A DNA stretch of 64,000 bases from Streptococcus oralis (GCF_021497885.1 NZ_CP046523.1:973501-1037500); one strand, 5' to 3'. Counted from the stretch's first letter, positions 34,455 through 46,555 are shown. Made by a program: numbers and translations. The notes: a model not told the origin generated them from the sequence alone.

Positions 34455-37400
34455 ATGAAATTACTTTATACTGATATTCGGACTTCTTTGACTGAAATTC
34501 TAACCAGAGAGGCAGAAGAGCTAGTTGCTGCAGGCAAGCGTGTTTTCTACATCGCACCCAACTCTCTTTCATTTGAAAAGGAACGCGCCGTGCTGGAATG
34601 CTTGTCCCAGCAGGCTTCTTTTGCGATTACCGTCACGCGTTTTGCTCAGATGGCTCGTTACCTGGTCTTGAATGATTTGCCAACTAAGACGAGTCTAGAT
34701 GACATCGGGCTTGGGATGGCTTTTTATAAATGCCTTGCGGGACTCGATCCCAAGGACTTACGTGTTTATGGTGCTATTAAGCAGGATCCTCAATTTATCC
34801 AGCAGTTGGTTGAACTTTATCATGAGATGACGACTGCTCAGATGAACTTTTTAGACTTGGAAAGTTTGACTGATGAGGATAAACGAGCAGATTTACTCTT
34901 GATTTTTGAGAAAGTTACTGCCTATCTTAATCAAAACCAGTTGGCTCAGGGGAGTCAGTTGTCCCATTTGATTGAGGCTATTGAAAATGGCAAGGTAAGT
35001 AGTGATTTCAGTCAGATTGCCTTGGTTATTGATAGCTTTACCCGTTTTTCTGCCGAGGAAGAGCGTGTAGTAGATCTACTCCATCGAAAAGGTGTCGAGA
35101 TTGTCATTGGTGCTTATGCAAGCAAGAAGGCCTATACCAGTCCGTTCACTGAAGGGAATCTCTACCAAGCCAGTGTGGAATTTCTTCATCATTTGGGGGC
35201 AAAATACCAAACACCTGCGCAAGACCTTTCTCAATCTCATGAAAAGATGGATAGTTTTGACAAGGCCTCTCGTTTGCTGGAGTCTTCTTATGATTTTTCA
35301 GAACTCACTTTAGATGTCGATGAGAAGGACCGTGAAAATTTGCAAATCTGGTCTTGCTTGACGCAAAAAGAGGAGTTGGAATTGGTAGCCCGCAGCATCC
35401 GTCAACAATTACATGACAATCCAGAACTGAGTTACAAGCATTTCCGTATTCTCTTGGGTGATGTGGCTTCTTACGAGTTATCACTGAAAACCATTTTTGA
35501 CCAGTACCAGATTCCTTTCTATCTTGGTAGAAGTGAATCCATGGCCCACCATCCCTTAACCCAGTATGTCGAATCTATTTTGCGTTTGAAACGCTACCGT
35601 TTTCGTCAGGAGGATATGATTAATCTTCTTAGAACTGGTTTGTATACTGACCTTAGCCAAGCGGATATTGATGCCTTTGAGCAATATCTCCGCTATCTTG
35701 GCATCAATGGCTTGCCAGCTTTCCAGCAGACCTTCACCAAATCCCACCACGGAAAATTTGATTTGGAACGTTTGAACGCAATTCGTCTGCGCGTTTTGGC
35801 GCCACTTGAAACCTTATTTGCCAGTCGGAAGCAAAGGACTGAAAATCTCTTGCAAAAGTGGAATGCTTTTTTAAAAAATGCTGCTTTAAGCAAGCAGATG
35901 CAAGAATTGACAGCTACTATGGAACTTCTAGAACAGGAAAGACAAGCCGAAGTTTGGAAAGCCTTCTGCCATGTTTTAGAACAATTTGCGACCGTTTTTG
36001 CTGGTTCACAAGTTAGTCTGGAGGATTTCCTAGCCTTGCTCCATTCTGGGATGAGTTTGTCCCAGTATCGCACCATTCCAGCGACAGTGGACACTGTTCT
36101 GGTGCAGAGTTACGATCTGATTGCCCCTCTGACCGCTGACTTTGTCTATGCCATCGGGCTGACTCAGGATCATTTACCAAAAATTGCGCAAAACACCAGC
36201 CTGTTAACAGACGAAGAAAGACAAAGCCTAAACCAAGCGACTGAAGAGGGAGCGCAATTACTGATTGCAAGTAGTGAAAACCTCAAGAAAAATCGCTACA
36301 CCATGCTTTCTTTAGTCAATGCTGCCCGTAAGCAGTTGGTCTTGTCGGCTCCAAGTCTTTTTAACGAAAGTGAAAGTAAAGAATCTGCCTATCTTCAAGA
36401 GCTGATCCATTTTGGATTTAGTCGGAAAGAGAAGAGGATGAATCACAAAGGGCTGTCTAAGGAAGATATGGGTTCATATCACAGTCTCTTGTCTAGCCTT
36501 GTTGCCTATCATCAGCAGGCAGGTTCTAGTGAAAATGAGCAAGATGTGACCTTTGTCAAGGTTCTAGCACGTGTGATGGGGAAAAAACTTGATCAGAAAG
36601 GTCTTACCAATCCTGCACTCCCAACTAGCCCAAGCAGCAAGCCATTAGAAAAAGAGACCTTGCAGGCTCTTTTTCCAGCTAACAAAGAGTTTTACCTATC
36701 TACCTCTGGTTTGACGGAGTTTTACCGCAATGAATATAGTTATTTCCTCCGTTATGTCTTAGGTTTGCAGGAAGAATTGCGCCTTCGTCCGGATGCTCGC
36801 AGTCATGGGAATTTCTTGCACCGTATTTTTGAACGTGCCTTGAAACTGCCTGATGAAAATCCGTTTGACCAGCGTTTGGAACAAGCCATCAAGGAAACCA
36901 GCCAAGAACGCGAATTTGAAGCTATTTATCAAGAAAGTTTGGAAGCCCAGTTTACCAAGGAAGTTCTGCTTGATGTTGCGCGGACAACTGGCCATATTCT
37001 CCGCCATAATCCAGCCATTGAAACCATCCAAGAGGAGGCAACATTTGGTGGCAAGGACCAGGCCTTTATTCAATTGGATAATGGTCGGAGTGTCCATGTA
37101 CGAGGCAAGGTTGACCGTATTGACCGCCTGAAAGCTGATGGAGCGCTAGGAGTAGTGGACTACAAGTCTAGTTTGACCCAGTTCCAGTTTCCTCATTTCT
37201 TTAATGGTTTAAATTCCCAGTTGCCAACCTATCTTGCTGCCCTAAAAAAAGAAGGGGAACAGAACTTTTTCGGCGCTATGTACCTAGAAATGGCAGAGCC
37301 TGTCCAATCTCTGTTGACCGTTAAGAGTTTGGCTGGAGCAGTAGCAGAAGCCAGCAAGTCAATGAAATACCAGGGGCTCTTTTTAGAAAAAGAAAGTAGT

Positions 37401-37730
37401 CATTTGGGAGAATTTTACAACAAAAACAAGGCCAATCAGCTGACAGATGAGGAGTTCCAGCTCTTACTAGACTATAATTCCCATCTTTACAAGAAAGCAG
37501 CTGAGAAGATTTTACAAGGCCAGTTCGCTATCAATCCCTACACAGAGAACGGCAGAAGTATTGCCCCATACGTCCAGCAACACCAAGCCATCACTGGATT
37601 TGAAGCCAATTATCACTTGGGACAAGCCCGTTTCCTTGAGAAGTTAGAACAGGCTGATGGCAAGCGTCTGGTCGGAGAAAAGCTCAAGCAAGCTTGGTTT
37701 GAAAAAATGAGAGAGGAGTTGAATCGATGA
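34455..37730 (+). CDS. rexB: ATP-dependent nuclease subunit B (AddB/RexB)
   Basis: 1091 aa. The start lacks the Walker A motif of Bacillus AddB (here [17 protein letters not shown]), as expected for streptococcal RexB. The C-terminal nuclease has VDRIDRL then LGVVDYKSS, the Asp-x-Lys core of RecB-type nucleases. The Cys residues that hold the iron-sulphur cluster in AddB are missing ([19 protein letters not shown]). With RexA it resects double-strand ends up to Chi for recombination repair. Overlaps rexA by four bases, so the subunits are translationally coupled. Confidence 0.95.
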   Translation: MKLLYTDIRTSLTEILTREAEELVAAGKRVFYIAPNSLSFEKERAVLECLSQQASFAITVTRFAQMARYLVLNDLPTKTSLDDIGLGMAFYKCLAGLDPKDLRVYGAIKQDPQFIQQLVELYHEMTTAQMNFLDLESLTDEDKRADLLLIFEKVTAYLNQNQLAQGSQLSHLIEAIENGKVSSDFSQIALVIDSFTRFSAEEERVVDLLHRKGVEIVIGAYASKKAYTSPFTEGNLYQASVEFLHHLGAKYQTPAQDLSQSHEKMDSFDKASRLLESSYDFSELTLDVDEKDRENLQIWSCLTQKEELELVARSIRQQLHDNPELSYKHFRILLGDVASYELSLKTIFDQYQIPFYLGRSESMAHHPLTQYVESILRLKRYRFRQEDMINLLRTGLYTDLSQADIDAFEQYLRYLGINGLPAFQQTFTKSHHGKFDLERLNAIRLRVLAPLETLFASRKQRTENLLQKWNAFLKNAALSKQMQELTATMELLEQERQAEVWKAFCHVLEQFATVFAGSQVSLEDFLALLHSGMSLSQYRTIPATVDTVLVQSYDLIAPLTADFVYAIGLTQDHLPKIAQNTSLLTDEERQSLNQATEEGAQLLIASSENLKKNRYTMLSLVNAARKQLVLSAPSLFNESESKESAYLQELIHFGFSRKEKRMNHKGLSKEDMGSYHSLLSSLVAYHQQAGSSENEQDVTFVKVLARVMGKKLDQKGLTNPALPTSPSSKPLEKETLQALFPANKEFYLSTSGLTEFYRNEYSYFLRYVLGLQEELRLRPDARSHGNFLHRIFERALKLPDENPFDQRLEQAIKETSQEREFEAIYQESLEAQFTKEVLLDVARTTGHILRHNPAIETIQEEATFGGKDQAFIQLDNGRSVHVRGKVDRIDRLKADGALGVVDYKSSLTQFQFPHFFNGLNSQLPTYLAALKKEGEQNFFGAMYLEMAEPVQSLLTVKSLAGAVAEASKSMKYQGLFLEKESSHLGEFYNKNKANQLTDEEFQLLLDYNSHLYKKAAEKILQGQFAINPYTENGRSIAPYVQQHQAITGFEANYHLGQARFLEKLEQADGKRLVGEKLKQAWFEKMREELNR

Positions 37731-40700
37731 AGCCCATTTCCTTTTTAACTGAGGAAGAAATTCAAAAATTGCAAGAAACAGAAGCGCATTCGAACAAGGT
37801 ACAAAAGAAAACTGCCGAGCAAATCCAAGCCATTTATACGGCAGGGCAAAATATCCTTGTTTCAGCGTCTGCCGGTTCAGGGAAGACCTTTGTCATGGCC
37901 GAGCGTATTCTGGATCAATTAACTCGTGGTGTAGAAATCAGTCAACTCTTTATCTCGACCTTTACCGTCAAGGCTGCTACAGAACTAAAAGAACGCTTGG
38001 AGAAAAAAATCAGCCAACAAATCCAAGAAACCAATGATGTCGATCTCAAACAACACTTGGGACGCCAATTGGCAGATCTACCAAACGCTGCCATCGGAAC
38101 CATGGATTCCTTCACACAAAAATTCCTTGGCAAGCATGGCTATCTGATTGATATCGCACCGAATTTCCGTATTTTACAAAACGAAAGTGAACAATTGCTC
38201 TTAAAGAACGAAGTTTTTCATCAAGTCTTTGAAGACCATTACCAAGGTGAGAATAAAGAGAAATTTAGTCGTTTGGTGAAGAACTTTGCTGGACGTGGCA
38301 AGGATGAACGAGGTTTGCGCCAGCAAGTCTACAAAATCTATGATTTTCTTCAATCCACCAGTAGCCCCCAAAAATGGCTGAACGAGTCTTTTCTCAAAGG
38401 GTTTGAAAAAGCTGACTTTGCAAATGAAAAAGACAAACTAACTGAGCAAATCAAACAGGCGCTTTGGGACTTGGAAAGTTTCTTCCGTTATCATCTGGAT
38501 AACGATGCCAAGGAGTTTCCCAAAGCTGCCTATTTAGAAGCTGTTCAACAGGTTCTGGATGAAATTGGCTCCTTAAATCAAGAGTCCGATAGCCAAGCTT
38601 ATCAAGTAGTGCTTGCGCGTGTTGTCGCCATCTCTAAGGAGAAAAATGGTCGTGCTCTAGCCAATTCCAGTCGTAAGGCTGAATTGAAGCCACTGGCTGA
38701 TGCCTATAACGATAAGAGAAAGGCGCTGTTTTCTAAACTAGGACAACTAGCAGACCAGATAACGATTCTCGACTACCAAGAGCGTTATCATGAAGACACC
38801 TGGGAGCTAGCTAAAACTTTCCAAACCTTCATGGGTGATTTTGTGGAGGCTTATCGTGAACGTAAACGCCAGGAAAATGCTTTTGAATTCGCTGATATCA
38901 GTCATTACACCATTGAGATTTTAGAGAATTTCCCACAAGTCCGCGAGGCTTATCAGGAACGATTCCATGAAGTCATGGTTGATGAGTATCAGGATACTAA
39001 CCACATTCAAGAACGGATGCTAGAATTGCTGTCGAATGGCCACAATCGCTTTATGGTGGGGGATATCAAGCAGTCCATCTACCGTTTCCGTCAGGCAGAC
39101 CCACAGATTTTCAATGAGAAATTCCAACGCTATACGAAAAATCCTCAAGAAGGCAAGTTGATTCTTCTTAAAGAAAATTTCCGTAGTAGTTCAGAAGTGC
39201 TGTCAGCAACCAACCATGTATTTGAACGTCTCATGGACCAAGAGGTCGGCGAAATCAACTATGACAGCATGCACCAACTTGTTTTTGCCAATACCAAACT
39301 GACTCCTAATCCAGACAACAAGGCAGAATTTCTCCTCTACGATAAGGACGATAGTGGGCAAGAGGAAGAAGAGAGCCAAGCAGAAACGAAACTCACTGGG
39401 GAAATGCGCCTAGTGGTCAAGGAAATCCTGAAGCTCCATCAAGAGAATGGTGTAGCCTTTAAGGAAATTGCCCTTTTGACTTCCAGTCGCAGTCGAAATG
39501 ACCAGATTCTCCTCGCCCTGTCTGAGTACGGGATACCTGTCAAAACCGACGGTGAGCAAAACAATTATCTCCAATCCCTAGAAGTACAAGTCATGCTAGA
39601 CACCCTTCGTGTCATTCACAATCCCCTGCAAGACTATGCCTTGGTAGCACTTATGAAGTCTCCTATGTTTAGCTTTGATGAGGACGAGTTGGCACGCTTG
39701 TCCCTTCAGAAAGTAGAAGATAAGGTCCAAGAAAATCTCTATGAGAAACTGGTCAATGCTCAAAGACAGGTAACTGATCAGAAAGAGTTAATTCACAAGG
39801 ACCTAGCTGAAAAACTAAATCAGTTCATGGATATCTTGGATTCTTGGCGCTTATATGCCAAAAACCACTCTCTCTATGACTTGATTTGGAAGATTTATAA
39901 TGACCGTTTTTATTATGACTATGTTGGGGCTTTGCCAAATGGTCCAGCCAGACAGGCCAATCTCTACGCCCTAGCTCTTCGCGCTGACCAGTTTGAAAAG
40001 AGTAATTTCAAGGGCTTGGCGCGTTTTATTCGTATGATTGATCAAGTCTTAGAGGCTCAGCATGATCTTGCAAGCGTAGCCGTCGCGCCGCCTAAAGATG
40101 CCGTAGAACTCATGACCATTCACAAGAGCAAAGGATTGGAGTTCCCTTATGTCTTCATCCTCAATATGGATCAGGACTTCAACAAGCAAGACTCGATGTC
40201 AGACGTCATTCTCAGCCGTCAAAATGGGCTTGGTGTCAAATACATTGCCAAGTTGGAAACAGGAGCAGTGGAAGCACACTATCCTAAAACCATTAAACTC
40301 TCTATTCCTAGCCTGACCTATACGCAGAATGAAGAAGAATTACAATTGGCTAGCTATTCAGAGCAGATGCGTCTGCTGTATGTTGCCATGACGAGAGCTG
40401 AGAAAAAGCTCTATCTTGTTGGCAAGGGTTCTCGTGAAAAGCTGGAAGCAAAGGAATACCCAGCAGCAAACAATGGAAAATTAGATTGCAATACCAGACT
40501 GCAAGCAAGAAATTTCCAAGATTGGATCTGGGCTATCAGTAAAGTTTTTACCAAGGACAATCTCAACTTTAGCTATCGCTTTGTTGGTGAAGACCAGTTG
40601 ACTACAGAAGCTATCGGGGAATTGGAAAACAAGAGCCCTTTAAAAGACAGCTCTCAAGCAGACAACCGCCAGTCAGAAATCATCAAAGAAGCCCTTGAAA

Positions 40701-41380
40701 TGCTGAAAGAGGTGGAAGTTTATAATACTCTTCACCGCGAAGCCATTGAACTACCAAGTGTCCAAACCCCAAGTCAAATCAAGAAATTCTATGAACCCGT
40801 TATGGATATGGAAGGGGTACAAATTGCTAACCAAACTCAATCACCGAAAAAGCAAATCAGCTTTGATTTGCCAGATTTTTCAACCAAAGAAAAGGTAACA
40901 GGAGCTGAGATTGGTAGTGCCACTCATGAACTCATGCAGAGAATTGACCTTAGTCAGCAACCAACACTTGCTAGTCTAACAGAAACACTCAAACAAGTTC
41001 AGACTAGTCCAGCTGTGAGAGACAAGATCAATCTTTCTAAAATTCTCGCTTTCTTTGACACACCACTTGGTCAGGAGATTCTCGCTAATACCGACCATCT
41101 CTACCGCGAGCAACCTTTCTCCATGCTCAAAAAAGATCAAAAGAGTCAGGAAGACTTTGTTGTCCGTGGTATCCTTGATGGCTATCTACTTTATGAGGAT
41201 CGCATCGTTCTTTTCGACTACAAAACAGACCGCTATGATCAACCAAGTCAACTCATAGACCGCTATCGTGGTCAGTTAGCCTTATACGGAGAAGCCTTAT
41301 CACGAGCCTATTCGATTGAAAATATTGAAAAATACTTGATCTTACTCGGCAAAGACGAGGTTCAAGTTGTAAAAGTATAA
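37727..41380 (+). CDS. rexA: ATP-dependent helicase/nuclease subunit A (AddA/RexA)
   Basis: 1217 aa UvrD-like superfamily 1 helicase: Walker [10 protein letters not shown] near residue 47, [22 protein letters not shown] (Walker B), [30 protein letters not shown] and [16 protein letters not shown]. The C-terminal RecB-type nuclease shows [34 protein letters not shown]. It loads on broken ends with RexB and processes them for RecA. Two nuclease domains in the complex, one per subunit. GAATCG and start overlap the rexB stop. Confidence 0.96.
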   Translation: MKPISFLTEEEIQKLQETEAHSNKVQKKTAEQIQAIYTAGQNILVSASAGSGKTFVMAERILDQLTRGVEISQLFISTFTVKAATELKERLEKKISQQIQETNDVDLKQHLGRQLADLPNAAIGTMDSFTQKFLGKHGYLIDIAPNFRILQNESEQLLLKNEVFHQVFEDHYQGENKEKFSRLVKNFAGRGKDERGLRQQVYKIYDFLQSTSSPQKWLNESFLKGFEKADFANEKDKLTEQIKQALWDLESFFRYHLDNDAKEFPKAAYLEAVQQVLDEIGSLNQESDSQAYQVVLARVVAISKEKNGRALANSSRKAELKPLADAYNDKRKALFSKLGQLADQITILDYQERYHEDTWELAKTFQTFMGDFVEAYRERKRQENAFEFADISHYTIEILENFPQVREAYQERFHEVMVDEYQDTNHIQERMLELLSNGHNRFMVGDIKQSIYRFRQADPQIFNEKFQRYTKNPQEGKLILLKENFRSSSEVLSATNHVFERLMDQEVGEINYDSMHQLVFANTKLTPNPDNKAEFLLYDKDDSGQEEEESQAETKLTGEMRLVVKEILKLHQENGVAFKEIALLTSSRSRNDQILLALSEYGIPVKTDGEQNNYLQSLEVQVMLDTLRVIHNPLQDYALVALMKSPMFSFDEDELARLSLQKVEDKVQENLYEKLVNAQRQVTDQKELIHKDLAEKLNQFMDILDSWRLYAKNHSLYDLIWKIYNDRFYYDYVGALPNGPARQANLYALALRADQFEKSNFKGLARFIRMIDQVLEAQHDLASVAVAPPKDAVELMTIHKSKGLEFPYVFILNMDQDFNKQDSMSDVILSRQNGLGVKYIAKLETGAVEAHYPKTIKLSIPSLTYTQNEEELQLASYSEQMRLLYVAMTRAEKKLYLVGKGSREKLEAKEYPAANNGKLDCNTRLQARNFQDWIWAISKVFTKDNLNFSYRFVGEDQLTTEAIGELENKSPLKDSSQADNRQSEIIKEALEMLKEVEVYNTLHREAIELPSVQTPSQIKKFYEPVMDMEGVQIANQTQSPKKQISFDLPDFSTKEKVTGAEIGSATHELMQRIDLSQQPTLASLTETLKQVQTSPAVRDKINLSKILAFFDTPLGQEILANTDHLYREQPFSMLKKDQKSQEDFVVRGILDGYLLYEDRIVLFDYKTDRYDQPSQLIDRYRGQLALYGEALSRAYSIENIEKYLILLGKDEVQVVKV

Positions 41381-41397
41381 CCTAGAAAGGAGACCTC

Positions 41398-42576
41398 ATG
41401 ACACTTCCAGTTAGAAAATCCCTTCATGATGCAGTTTTACAAGCTTCAAAAGCTGATACTTGGGATCAAGCTACCAAGGAATGGAATGAAGTTTCCTTGA
41501 TTTTTAATGGTATTGGCCGTAGTAATTGTGTTTGTGGGAACGCCATAAAATACGCCTACGAACTCTTTAATGGAGTTACAGGCCAACGTCTCTTCCCTAT
41601 AGGAAGCGACTGTGTTCGCCATTTTCATCGTATTAGCCTCGATCGGCAACTAGAAGAGGAAGAAAAACTACTCAGAAAAGTTGAAAAACTAACCAGAAAG
41701 GCCCAGAAAAAGGAAAAAATCAATATCAATAAAAGCGATTTTGACGAACGACTTCTAAAATGGTTTTGGGAAAAAGGTGTTTTCAAAGCCAATCGTGGCA
41801 ATCAATTCGCACCTGAGAGAGACTATCAGCTCTTCCTAGAGGTCTTTCAAGGCGGAAGTTGGACCAAGGCAGAGCCAAAGAAGAAAGCTCGTATGGAAGA
41901 AGTGCTGGAAAAGTGTATCAAACCTTTTCTACTTGGTAAGACCGATGACCAACTCTACCTTGTCAAACTAGGCAAGGAGAAAATCGACTACGAGCAGCAT
42001 TTACGGATTCAAGCGGAGAAAGAACGCAAGAAAAGAGATAAAATCGCCAAGCAATACGCTGACAATCTCATTCTTGCTATGGGACCTGCAGAACGAGCCT
42101 ATCAAGATTACTTTGGCTTTACAGAAACCTTGACCCAAGAAGAACGAAAGTGGGAAAAAATCCTCTTTGGTAAAAATAGAGACGAACGGGCTATCAAGGC
42201 TAAACAAAACCAAAAGGAGCTGGAAAAGGATCAGCGAATTGCGAATCAAGATCCGATTGAACGAAAGCAAAAGCAGACTTGGCTTCTTAATTCTTATTTT
42301 CGGGATTTGCCTGATGAAAAAGCTAGATTTTCTCGTCTCTTATTAGAATATCGAAAAAGTGGAGAAGTATCCTTTTCAGACGATTACTTATCTAAGCATC
42401 TCATCGACTTTTTCTACAAGATGAAGGCCTTTGAGTTTGAGATTGCGCCAGAACGAGTCCGAGATTTTCTAAAAGAATGCCTTCAGGCAGAACATCTATC
42501 ATCAGCACAAGAAAGCTGGATTAGAGGCATTCTCCTCAATTGCCTTCACCCATTTTTAGATAGATTGCTCATATAG
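41398..42576 (+). CDS. Uncharacterised Cys-motif protein downstream of rexA
   Basis: 392 aa, AAAGGAGACC upstream and 17 bp after rexA, so probably in the same transcript. Residues 30-75 have WNEVSLIFNGIGRSNCVCGNAI, then YELFNG and LFPIGSDCVRHF: a C-x-C-G plus later Cys arrangement that could bind zinc. The remainder is a highly charged helical, partly coiled-coil region (LEEEEKLLRKVEKLTRKAQKK). No catalytic family recognised. Nucleic-acid binding tied to DNA repair is a reasonable guess from position only. Confidence 0.6.
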   Translation: MTLPVRKSLHDAVLQASKADTWDQATKEWNEVSLIFNGIGRSNCVCGNAIKYAYELFNGVTGQRLFPIGSDCVRHFHRISLDRQLEEEEKLLRKVEKLTRKAQKKEKININKSDFDERLLKWFWEKGVFKANRGNQFAPERDYQLFLEVFQGGSWTKAEPKKKARMEEVLEKCIKPFLLGKTDDQLYLVKLGKEKIDYEQHLRIQAEKERKKRDKIAKQYADNLILAMGPAERAYQDYFGFTETLTQEERKWEKILFGKNRDERAIKAKQNQKELEKDQRIANQDPIERKQKQTWLLNSYFRDLPDEKARFSRLLLEYRKSGEVSFSDDYLSKHLIDFFYKMKAFEFEIAPERVRDFLKECLQAEHLSSAQESWIRGILLNCLHPFLDRLLI

Positions 42577-42580
42577 AAAA

Positions 42581-42610
42581 AATCCTACCTTGTCTATGCA
42601 TGGTAGGATT
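42581..42610 (-). terminator. Terminator of the mazEF-type operon
   Basis: AATCCTACC and GGTAGGATT form a 9-bp stem. The T run (TTTTTTC) is on the minus-strand side, right after the toxin stop. Confidence 0.7.
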
Positions 42611-42966
42611 TATGTATCTTCAAAAATGTATTGGTAAAGTTGGACGACTTTCTGAAAACATTGTGTGTCCATTCTTGTTATTTTTTGAGCATTACGAATC
42701 CGAAAATCAAATGTATATAGTTGAAATGGATTGACAGCGCCATCTACCTTATCCGACGAGACAGGAACGAGCAAGCCTTTTTCTGCCAAACGTTGTTGGC
42801 CATGAGTGATGGGACAGACAGCCACAAAACCAGTTTGCAAGGCATATTCTCTCCTAGAAACTACCAAGGCAGGTCGCCGTTTCTGGATTTCTCGACCGAC
42901 TGATGGATCAAAGTCCAGCCAAATGATATCCTGCTTTTCAGGAATATAATCAGATTTCGCTATCAA
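42610..42966 (-). CDS. MazF/PemK-type endoribonuclease toxin
   Basis: 118 aa. It contains KQDIIWLDFDPSVGREIQKRRPALVVS, the beta-strand opening and G-x-E-x-x-K-x-R-P signature of the MazF/PemK family, then FVAVCPITHG and VNPFQLYTFDFR. It should cleave single-stranded mRNA when free of antitoxin. The gene starts inside the antitoxin reading frame (17-base overlap), so toxin is made only after antitoxin translation. Confidence 0.88.
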   Translation of the reverse strand: MIAKSDYIPEKQDIIWLDFDPSVGREIQKRRPALVVSRREYALQTGFVAVCPITHGQQRLAEKGLLVPVSSDKVDGAVNPFQLYTFDFRIRNAQKITRMDTQCFQKVVQLYQYIFEDT

Positions 42967-43165
42967 TAATTTTTACCCCTTGAAAATCATTTGTCATTCT
43001 TAAGTCAGCAATCCCATCAAAAGGATCTTTTAGCTTAGGAGCCAAGACAATAACCCCATCAACTCCTTTGTAGACAACCATTTCTTGACCTTCCGTCATC
43101 CCCAAATTTTTAGGAATGGTCACAGTGAGAGAATTCCCCACCTTCCGAGTCTTTACTGTATTCAT
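42950..43165 (-). CDS. MazE/PemI-type antitoxin (AbrB-like)
   Basis: 71 aa with GGAGGTAGAG upstream. MNTVKTRKVGNSLTVTIPKNLG is the swapped-hairpin AbrB/SpoVT DNA-binding fold; the acidic C-terminus binds the toxin. It should repress its own promoter, where an inverted repeat covers the -10 element. First gene of the unit. Confidence 0.85.
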   Translation of the reverse strand: MNTVKTRKVGNSLTVTIPKNLGMTEGQEMVVYKGVDGVIVLAPKLKDPFDGIADLRMTNDFQGVKIIDSEI

Positions 43166-43183
43166 CGCTCTACCTCCGCGAAT

Positions 43184-43224
43184 TTGTATACACTAAGTAT
43201 ATACCTGTCAGCAAAAAAAGTCAA
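43184..43224 (-). promoter_or_regulatory. Toxin-antitoxin promoter with overlapping operator
   Basis: On the minus strand: TTGACT, 17-base spacer, TATACT. The imperfect inverted repeat GTATAC-ACTAA-GTATATAC (43184-43203) covers the -10, suiting autorepression by the antitoxin complex. Confidence 0.75.
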
Positions 43225-43237
43225 GTAAACGTTTAAT

Positions 43238-43257
43238 TACATAAATTAAGTTATGTT
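43238..43257. repeat. Terminus palindrome, copy 1
   Basis: TACATAA-N6-TTATGTT; one arm has a single mismatch. Lies between the toxin-antitoxin promoter and rbgA, 5.6 kb left of dif. Confidence 0.8.
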
Positions 43258-43374
43258 ATATAGCGTGATTTTATTTTAGTCAAAGTCTGTGCAAAAGCAC
43301 CTAATTTATGATAGAATAGATGGTGAGAAAGAAAACGTTTTATTACGTTTTTTTAGTCGGAAGGGGAAAATATT

Positions 43375-44226
43375 ATGGCTACTATTCAATGGTTTCCGGG
43401 CCACATGTCTAAGGCTCGGCGACAGGTTCAGGAGAATTTAAAATTTGTTGATTTTGTGACAATTTTGGTGGATGCTCGGCTACCCTTATCTAGTCAAAAT
43501 CCTATGTTAACCAAAATTGTTGGTGATAAACCCAAACTTTTGATTTTGAACAAGGCAGATTTGGCTGATCCATCAATGACTAAAGAATGGCGTCAATATT
43601 TTGAATCACAGGGGATTCAAACACTGGCTATCAATTCTAAAGAGCAAGTGACTGTAAAAGTTGTGACAGATGCGGCTAAAAAGCTCATGGCTGATAAGAT
43701 TGCACGCCAGAAAGAACGCGGTATCAAAATTGAAACCTTGCGGACCATGATTATCGGAATTCCAAATGCTGGTAAGTCAACTCTCATGAACCGTTTGGCT
43801 GGGAAAAAGATTGCAGTTGTCGGCAATAAACCAGGTGTTACCAAGGGGCAACAATGGCTCAAAACCAATAAAGACCTTGAAATCCTAGATACACCAGGGA
43901 TTCTTTGGCCTAAGTTCGAAGATGAAACCGTCGCTCTAAAACTAGCCTTGACTGGAGCTATCAAAGACCAGTTGCTTCCTATGGATGAGGTGACCATTTT
44001 TGGTCTTAATTATTTCAAAAAACATTATCCAGAAAAGCTAGCTGAACGCTTCAAACAAATGAAGATAGAAGAAGAAGCGCCTGTTATCATCATGGATATG
44101 ACACGTGCCCTCGGTTTCCGTGACGACTACGACCGCTTTTACAGCCTCTTCGTCAAGGAAGTCCGTGATGGAAAACTCGGTAACTATACCTTAGATACAT
44201 TGGACGACATCGATGACGACGATTAA
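43375..44226 (+). CDS. rbgA: Ribosome biogenesis GTPase RbgA
   Basis: 283 aa, AAGGGGAAAA upstream. Circularly permuted GTPase: start [14 protein letters not shown], then NKAD (G4) before GIPNAGKST (G1) and DTPGILWPK (G3). It helps the late assembly of the 50S subunit. The last 14 bases overlap rnhB, a pairing conserved in Firmicutes. Confidence 0.95.
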   Translation: MATIQWFPGHMSKARRQVQENLKFVDFVTILVDARLPLSSQNPMLTKIVGDKPKLLILNKADLADPSMTKEWRQYFESQGIQTLAINSKEQVTVKVVTDAAKKLMADKIARQKERGIKIETLRTMIIGIPNAGKSTLMNRLAGKKIAVVGNKPGVTKGQQWLKTNKDLEILDTPGILWPKFEDETVALKLALTGAIKDQLLPMDEVTIFGLNYFKKHYPEKLAERFKQMKIEEEAPVIIMDMTRALGFRDDYDRFYSLFVKEVRDGKLGNYTLDTLDDIDDDD

Positions 44227-44992
44227 AGAAATTAAAGAACTTCTTGCTACTGTCAAAGACTTAGACAATCCCCTTTTTCTTGAACTGGAAAAGGATAGTC
44301 GTTCTGGAGTTCAAAAGGAAATCAACAAGCGTAAAAAAGCCATTCAGGCTGAACTGGATGAAGACCTTCGCCTGGAAGCTATGCTTTCTTATGAAAAAGA
44401 ACTTTATAAACAAGGAGTGACCCTAATTGCAGGTGTTGATGAGGTCGGACGTGGTCCTCTGGCTGGCCCTGTAGTCGCTGCAGCTGTTATTTTACCTAAA
44501 AATTGTAAGATTAAAGGCCTCAACGATAGCAAGAAGATTCCTAAAAAGAAACATCTGGAAATTTATCATGCTGTTCAAGACCAAGCCTTATCAATCGGCA
44601 TTGGAATCATGGATAATCAGGTCATCGACCAAGTCAATATCTATGAAGCTACCAAACTAGCCATGAAGGAAGCAATCTCCCAGCTCAGTCCGCAACCTGA
44701 GCACCTCTTGATTGATGCCATGAAACTGGAGTTACCAATTTCACAAACCTCCATTATTAAAGGAGATGCCAACTCTCTCTCTATCGCAGCCGCATCTATA
44801 GTGGCCAAGGTGACACGGGATAATATTATGAAGGACTATGACAACCAATATCCTGGCTATGATTTCGCTACTAATGCAGGCTATGGGACAGCTAAACACC
44901 TAGAAGGACTGGAAAAATTAGGTGTCACCCCAATTCACCGAACCAGTTTTGAACCAGTCAAAACACTGGTTTCAACTAAGAAAGATAAGTAA
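44213..44992 (+). CDS. rnhB: Ribonuclease HII
   Basis: 259 aa. The catalytic acids are in [18 protein letters not shown] (D-E pair) and the later LIDAMKL and SIVAKVTRD segments; [13 protein letters not shown] closes the domain. An N-terminal helical extension of about 65 residues is normal for Firmicutes RNase HII. It excises ribonucleotides from DNA. Start ATG lies inside the rbgA end. Confidence 0.95.
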   Translation: MTTIKEIKELLATVKDLDNPLFLELEKDSRSGVQKEINKRKKAIQAELDEDLRLEAMLSYEKELYKQGVTLIAGVDEVGRGPLAGPVVAAAVILPKNCKIKGLNDSKKIPKKKHLEIYHAVQDQALSIGIGIMDNQVIDQVNIYEATKLAMKEAISQLSPQPEHLLIDAMKLELPISQTSIIKGDANSLSIAAASIVAKVTRDNIMKDYDNQYPGYDFATNAGYGTAKHLEGLEKLGVTPIHRTSFEPVKTLVSTKKDK

Positions 44993-45004
44993 GAGGAAAT
45001 GATT

Positions 45005-46555
45005 ATGGAGGAACAGTCAGAAACACTCAGTTCCAAGAAAGAATTTGCCTTTGCCTCAAGCACCATATTATCCCAAGTTGGACGAGGAATCATTGTTGGT
45101 CTCGTCGTCGGGCTAATCGTCGGATCTTTTCGTTTCTTAATCGAAAAGGGTTTCCATCTGATACAAGGACTTTATCAAGATCAAGCGCACCAAGTGCGCA
45201 ATCTTTTTATCATTGGTCTATTTTATTTAATCGTTTGCTGGCTTAGTGCGAAACTAACTCGGTCAGAAAAAGATATCAAGGGTTCAGGAATTCCTCAAGT
45301 CGAAGCCGAACTAAAGGGACTGATGACTCTTAACTGGTGGAGTGTTCTCTGGAAGAAATATGTATTAGGGATTCTTGCTATTGCCAGTGGCCTTATGCTA
45401 GGTCGAGAAGGACCAAGTATTCAACTTGGAGCAGTTGGTGGTAAAGGTATAGCCAAGTGGCTCAAATCTAGTCCAGTAGAGGAACGTTCCCTGATTGCCA
45501 GTGGAGCTGCTGCAGGTTTAGCAGCTGCCTTTAATGCACCAATTGCAGGTCTCCTCTTTGTTGTAGAAGAAGTCTATCACCATTTTTCCCGCTTTTTCTG
45601 GGTCTCAACTCTAGCAGCCAGTCTCGTAGCAAACTTTGTTTCTCTGCTCATATTTGGCCTAACACCCGTACTGGATATGCCAGACAACATTCCTCTTATG
45701 ACCCTAGACCAGTATTGGATTTACCTCTTTATGGGAGTTTTTCTCGGACTTTCTGGTTTTCTCTATGAGAAGGCTGTACTCAATGTTGATCGAATTTATG
45801 ACTGGATTGGTCAAAAAATCCATTTGGATAAAGCTTATTATCCAATCCTAGCCTTTATCCTTATCATACCAGTCGGGATCTTCTTGCCACAAATCCTTGG
45901 TGGTGGAAATCAGCTTGTTCTTTCCCTAACTGAGCAAAATTTTAGTTTACAAGTTCTATTAGCTTACTTTTTGATTCGCTTTGTTTGGAGCATGATTAGC
46001 TATGGAAGTGGCCTCCCAGGAGGAATCTTCCTTCCCATTCTGGCGCTAGGTTCCTTACTTGGTGCCCTAGTTGGTGTCATTTGTGTCAACCTTGGGCTTG
46101 TCAGTCAGGAGCAATTCCCTATATTTGTCATTCTGGGAATGAGTGGCTACTTTGGGGCAATTTCCAAGGCTCCCTTAACCGCTATGATACTCGTAACCGA
46201 GATGGTTGGAGATATTCGCAACCTCATGCCACTTGGCTTAGTGACCTTGGTCGCCTACATCGTCATGGATCTACTCAAGGGTGCTCCAGTCTATGAGGCC
46301 ATGCTCGAAAAAATGCTACCAGAAGAAGCGACAGATGAAGGAGAAGTCACCCTCATTGAAATTCCTGTATCTGACAAAATCGCTGGAAAACAGGTTCACG
46401 AACTAAACTTGCCACATAACGTACTCATCACCACCCAAGTCCATAATGGCAAAAACCAAACCGTTAACGGCTCAACTAGAATGTATCTTGGTGATATGAT
46501 TCACCTAGTGATTCCAAAAAGTGAAATTGGAAAAGTCAAAGATTTGTTGTTGTAG
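45005..46555 (+). CDS. ClC-type chloride channel/antiporter with TrkA-C domain
   Basis: 516 aa. ATG 45005 is preferred over 44999 because GAGG then has normal spacing. ClC selectivity-filter motifs: GSGIPQVE, GREGPSIQLG and GSGLPGGIFLP with about 10-12 membrane helices. The last 75 residues (EIPVSDKIAGKQVHEL to the end) form a TrkA-C/RCK-type regulatory domain. Cytoplasmic membrane; exchanges Cl- and H+, maybe for acid tolerance. Probably co-transcribed with rbgA-rnhB. Confidence 0.9.
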   Translation: MEEQSETLSSKKEFAFASSTILSQVGRGIIVGLVVGLIVGSFRFLIEKGFHLIQGLYQDQAHQVRNLFIIGLFYLIVCWLSAKLTRSEKDIKGSGIPQVEAELKGLMTLNWWSVLWKKYVLGILAIASGLMLGREGPSIQLGAVGGKGIAKWLKSSPVEERSLIASGAAAGLAAAFNAPIAGLLFVVEEVYHHFSRFFWVSTLAASLVANFVSLLIFGLTPVLDMPDNIPLMTLDQYWIYLFMGVFLGLSGFLYEKAVLNVDRIYDWIGQKIHLDKAYYPILAFILIIPVGIFLPQILGGGNQLVLSLTEQNFSLQVLLAYFLIRFVWSMISYGSGLPGGIFLPILALGSLLGALVGVICVNLGLVSQEQFPIFVILGMSGYFGAISKAPLTAMILVTEMVGDIRNLMPLGLVTLVAYIVMDLLKGAPVYEAMLEKMLPEEATDEGEVTLIEIPVSDKIAGKQVHELNLPHNVLITTQVHNGKNQTVNGSTRMYLGDMIHLVIPKSEIGKVKDLLL

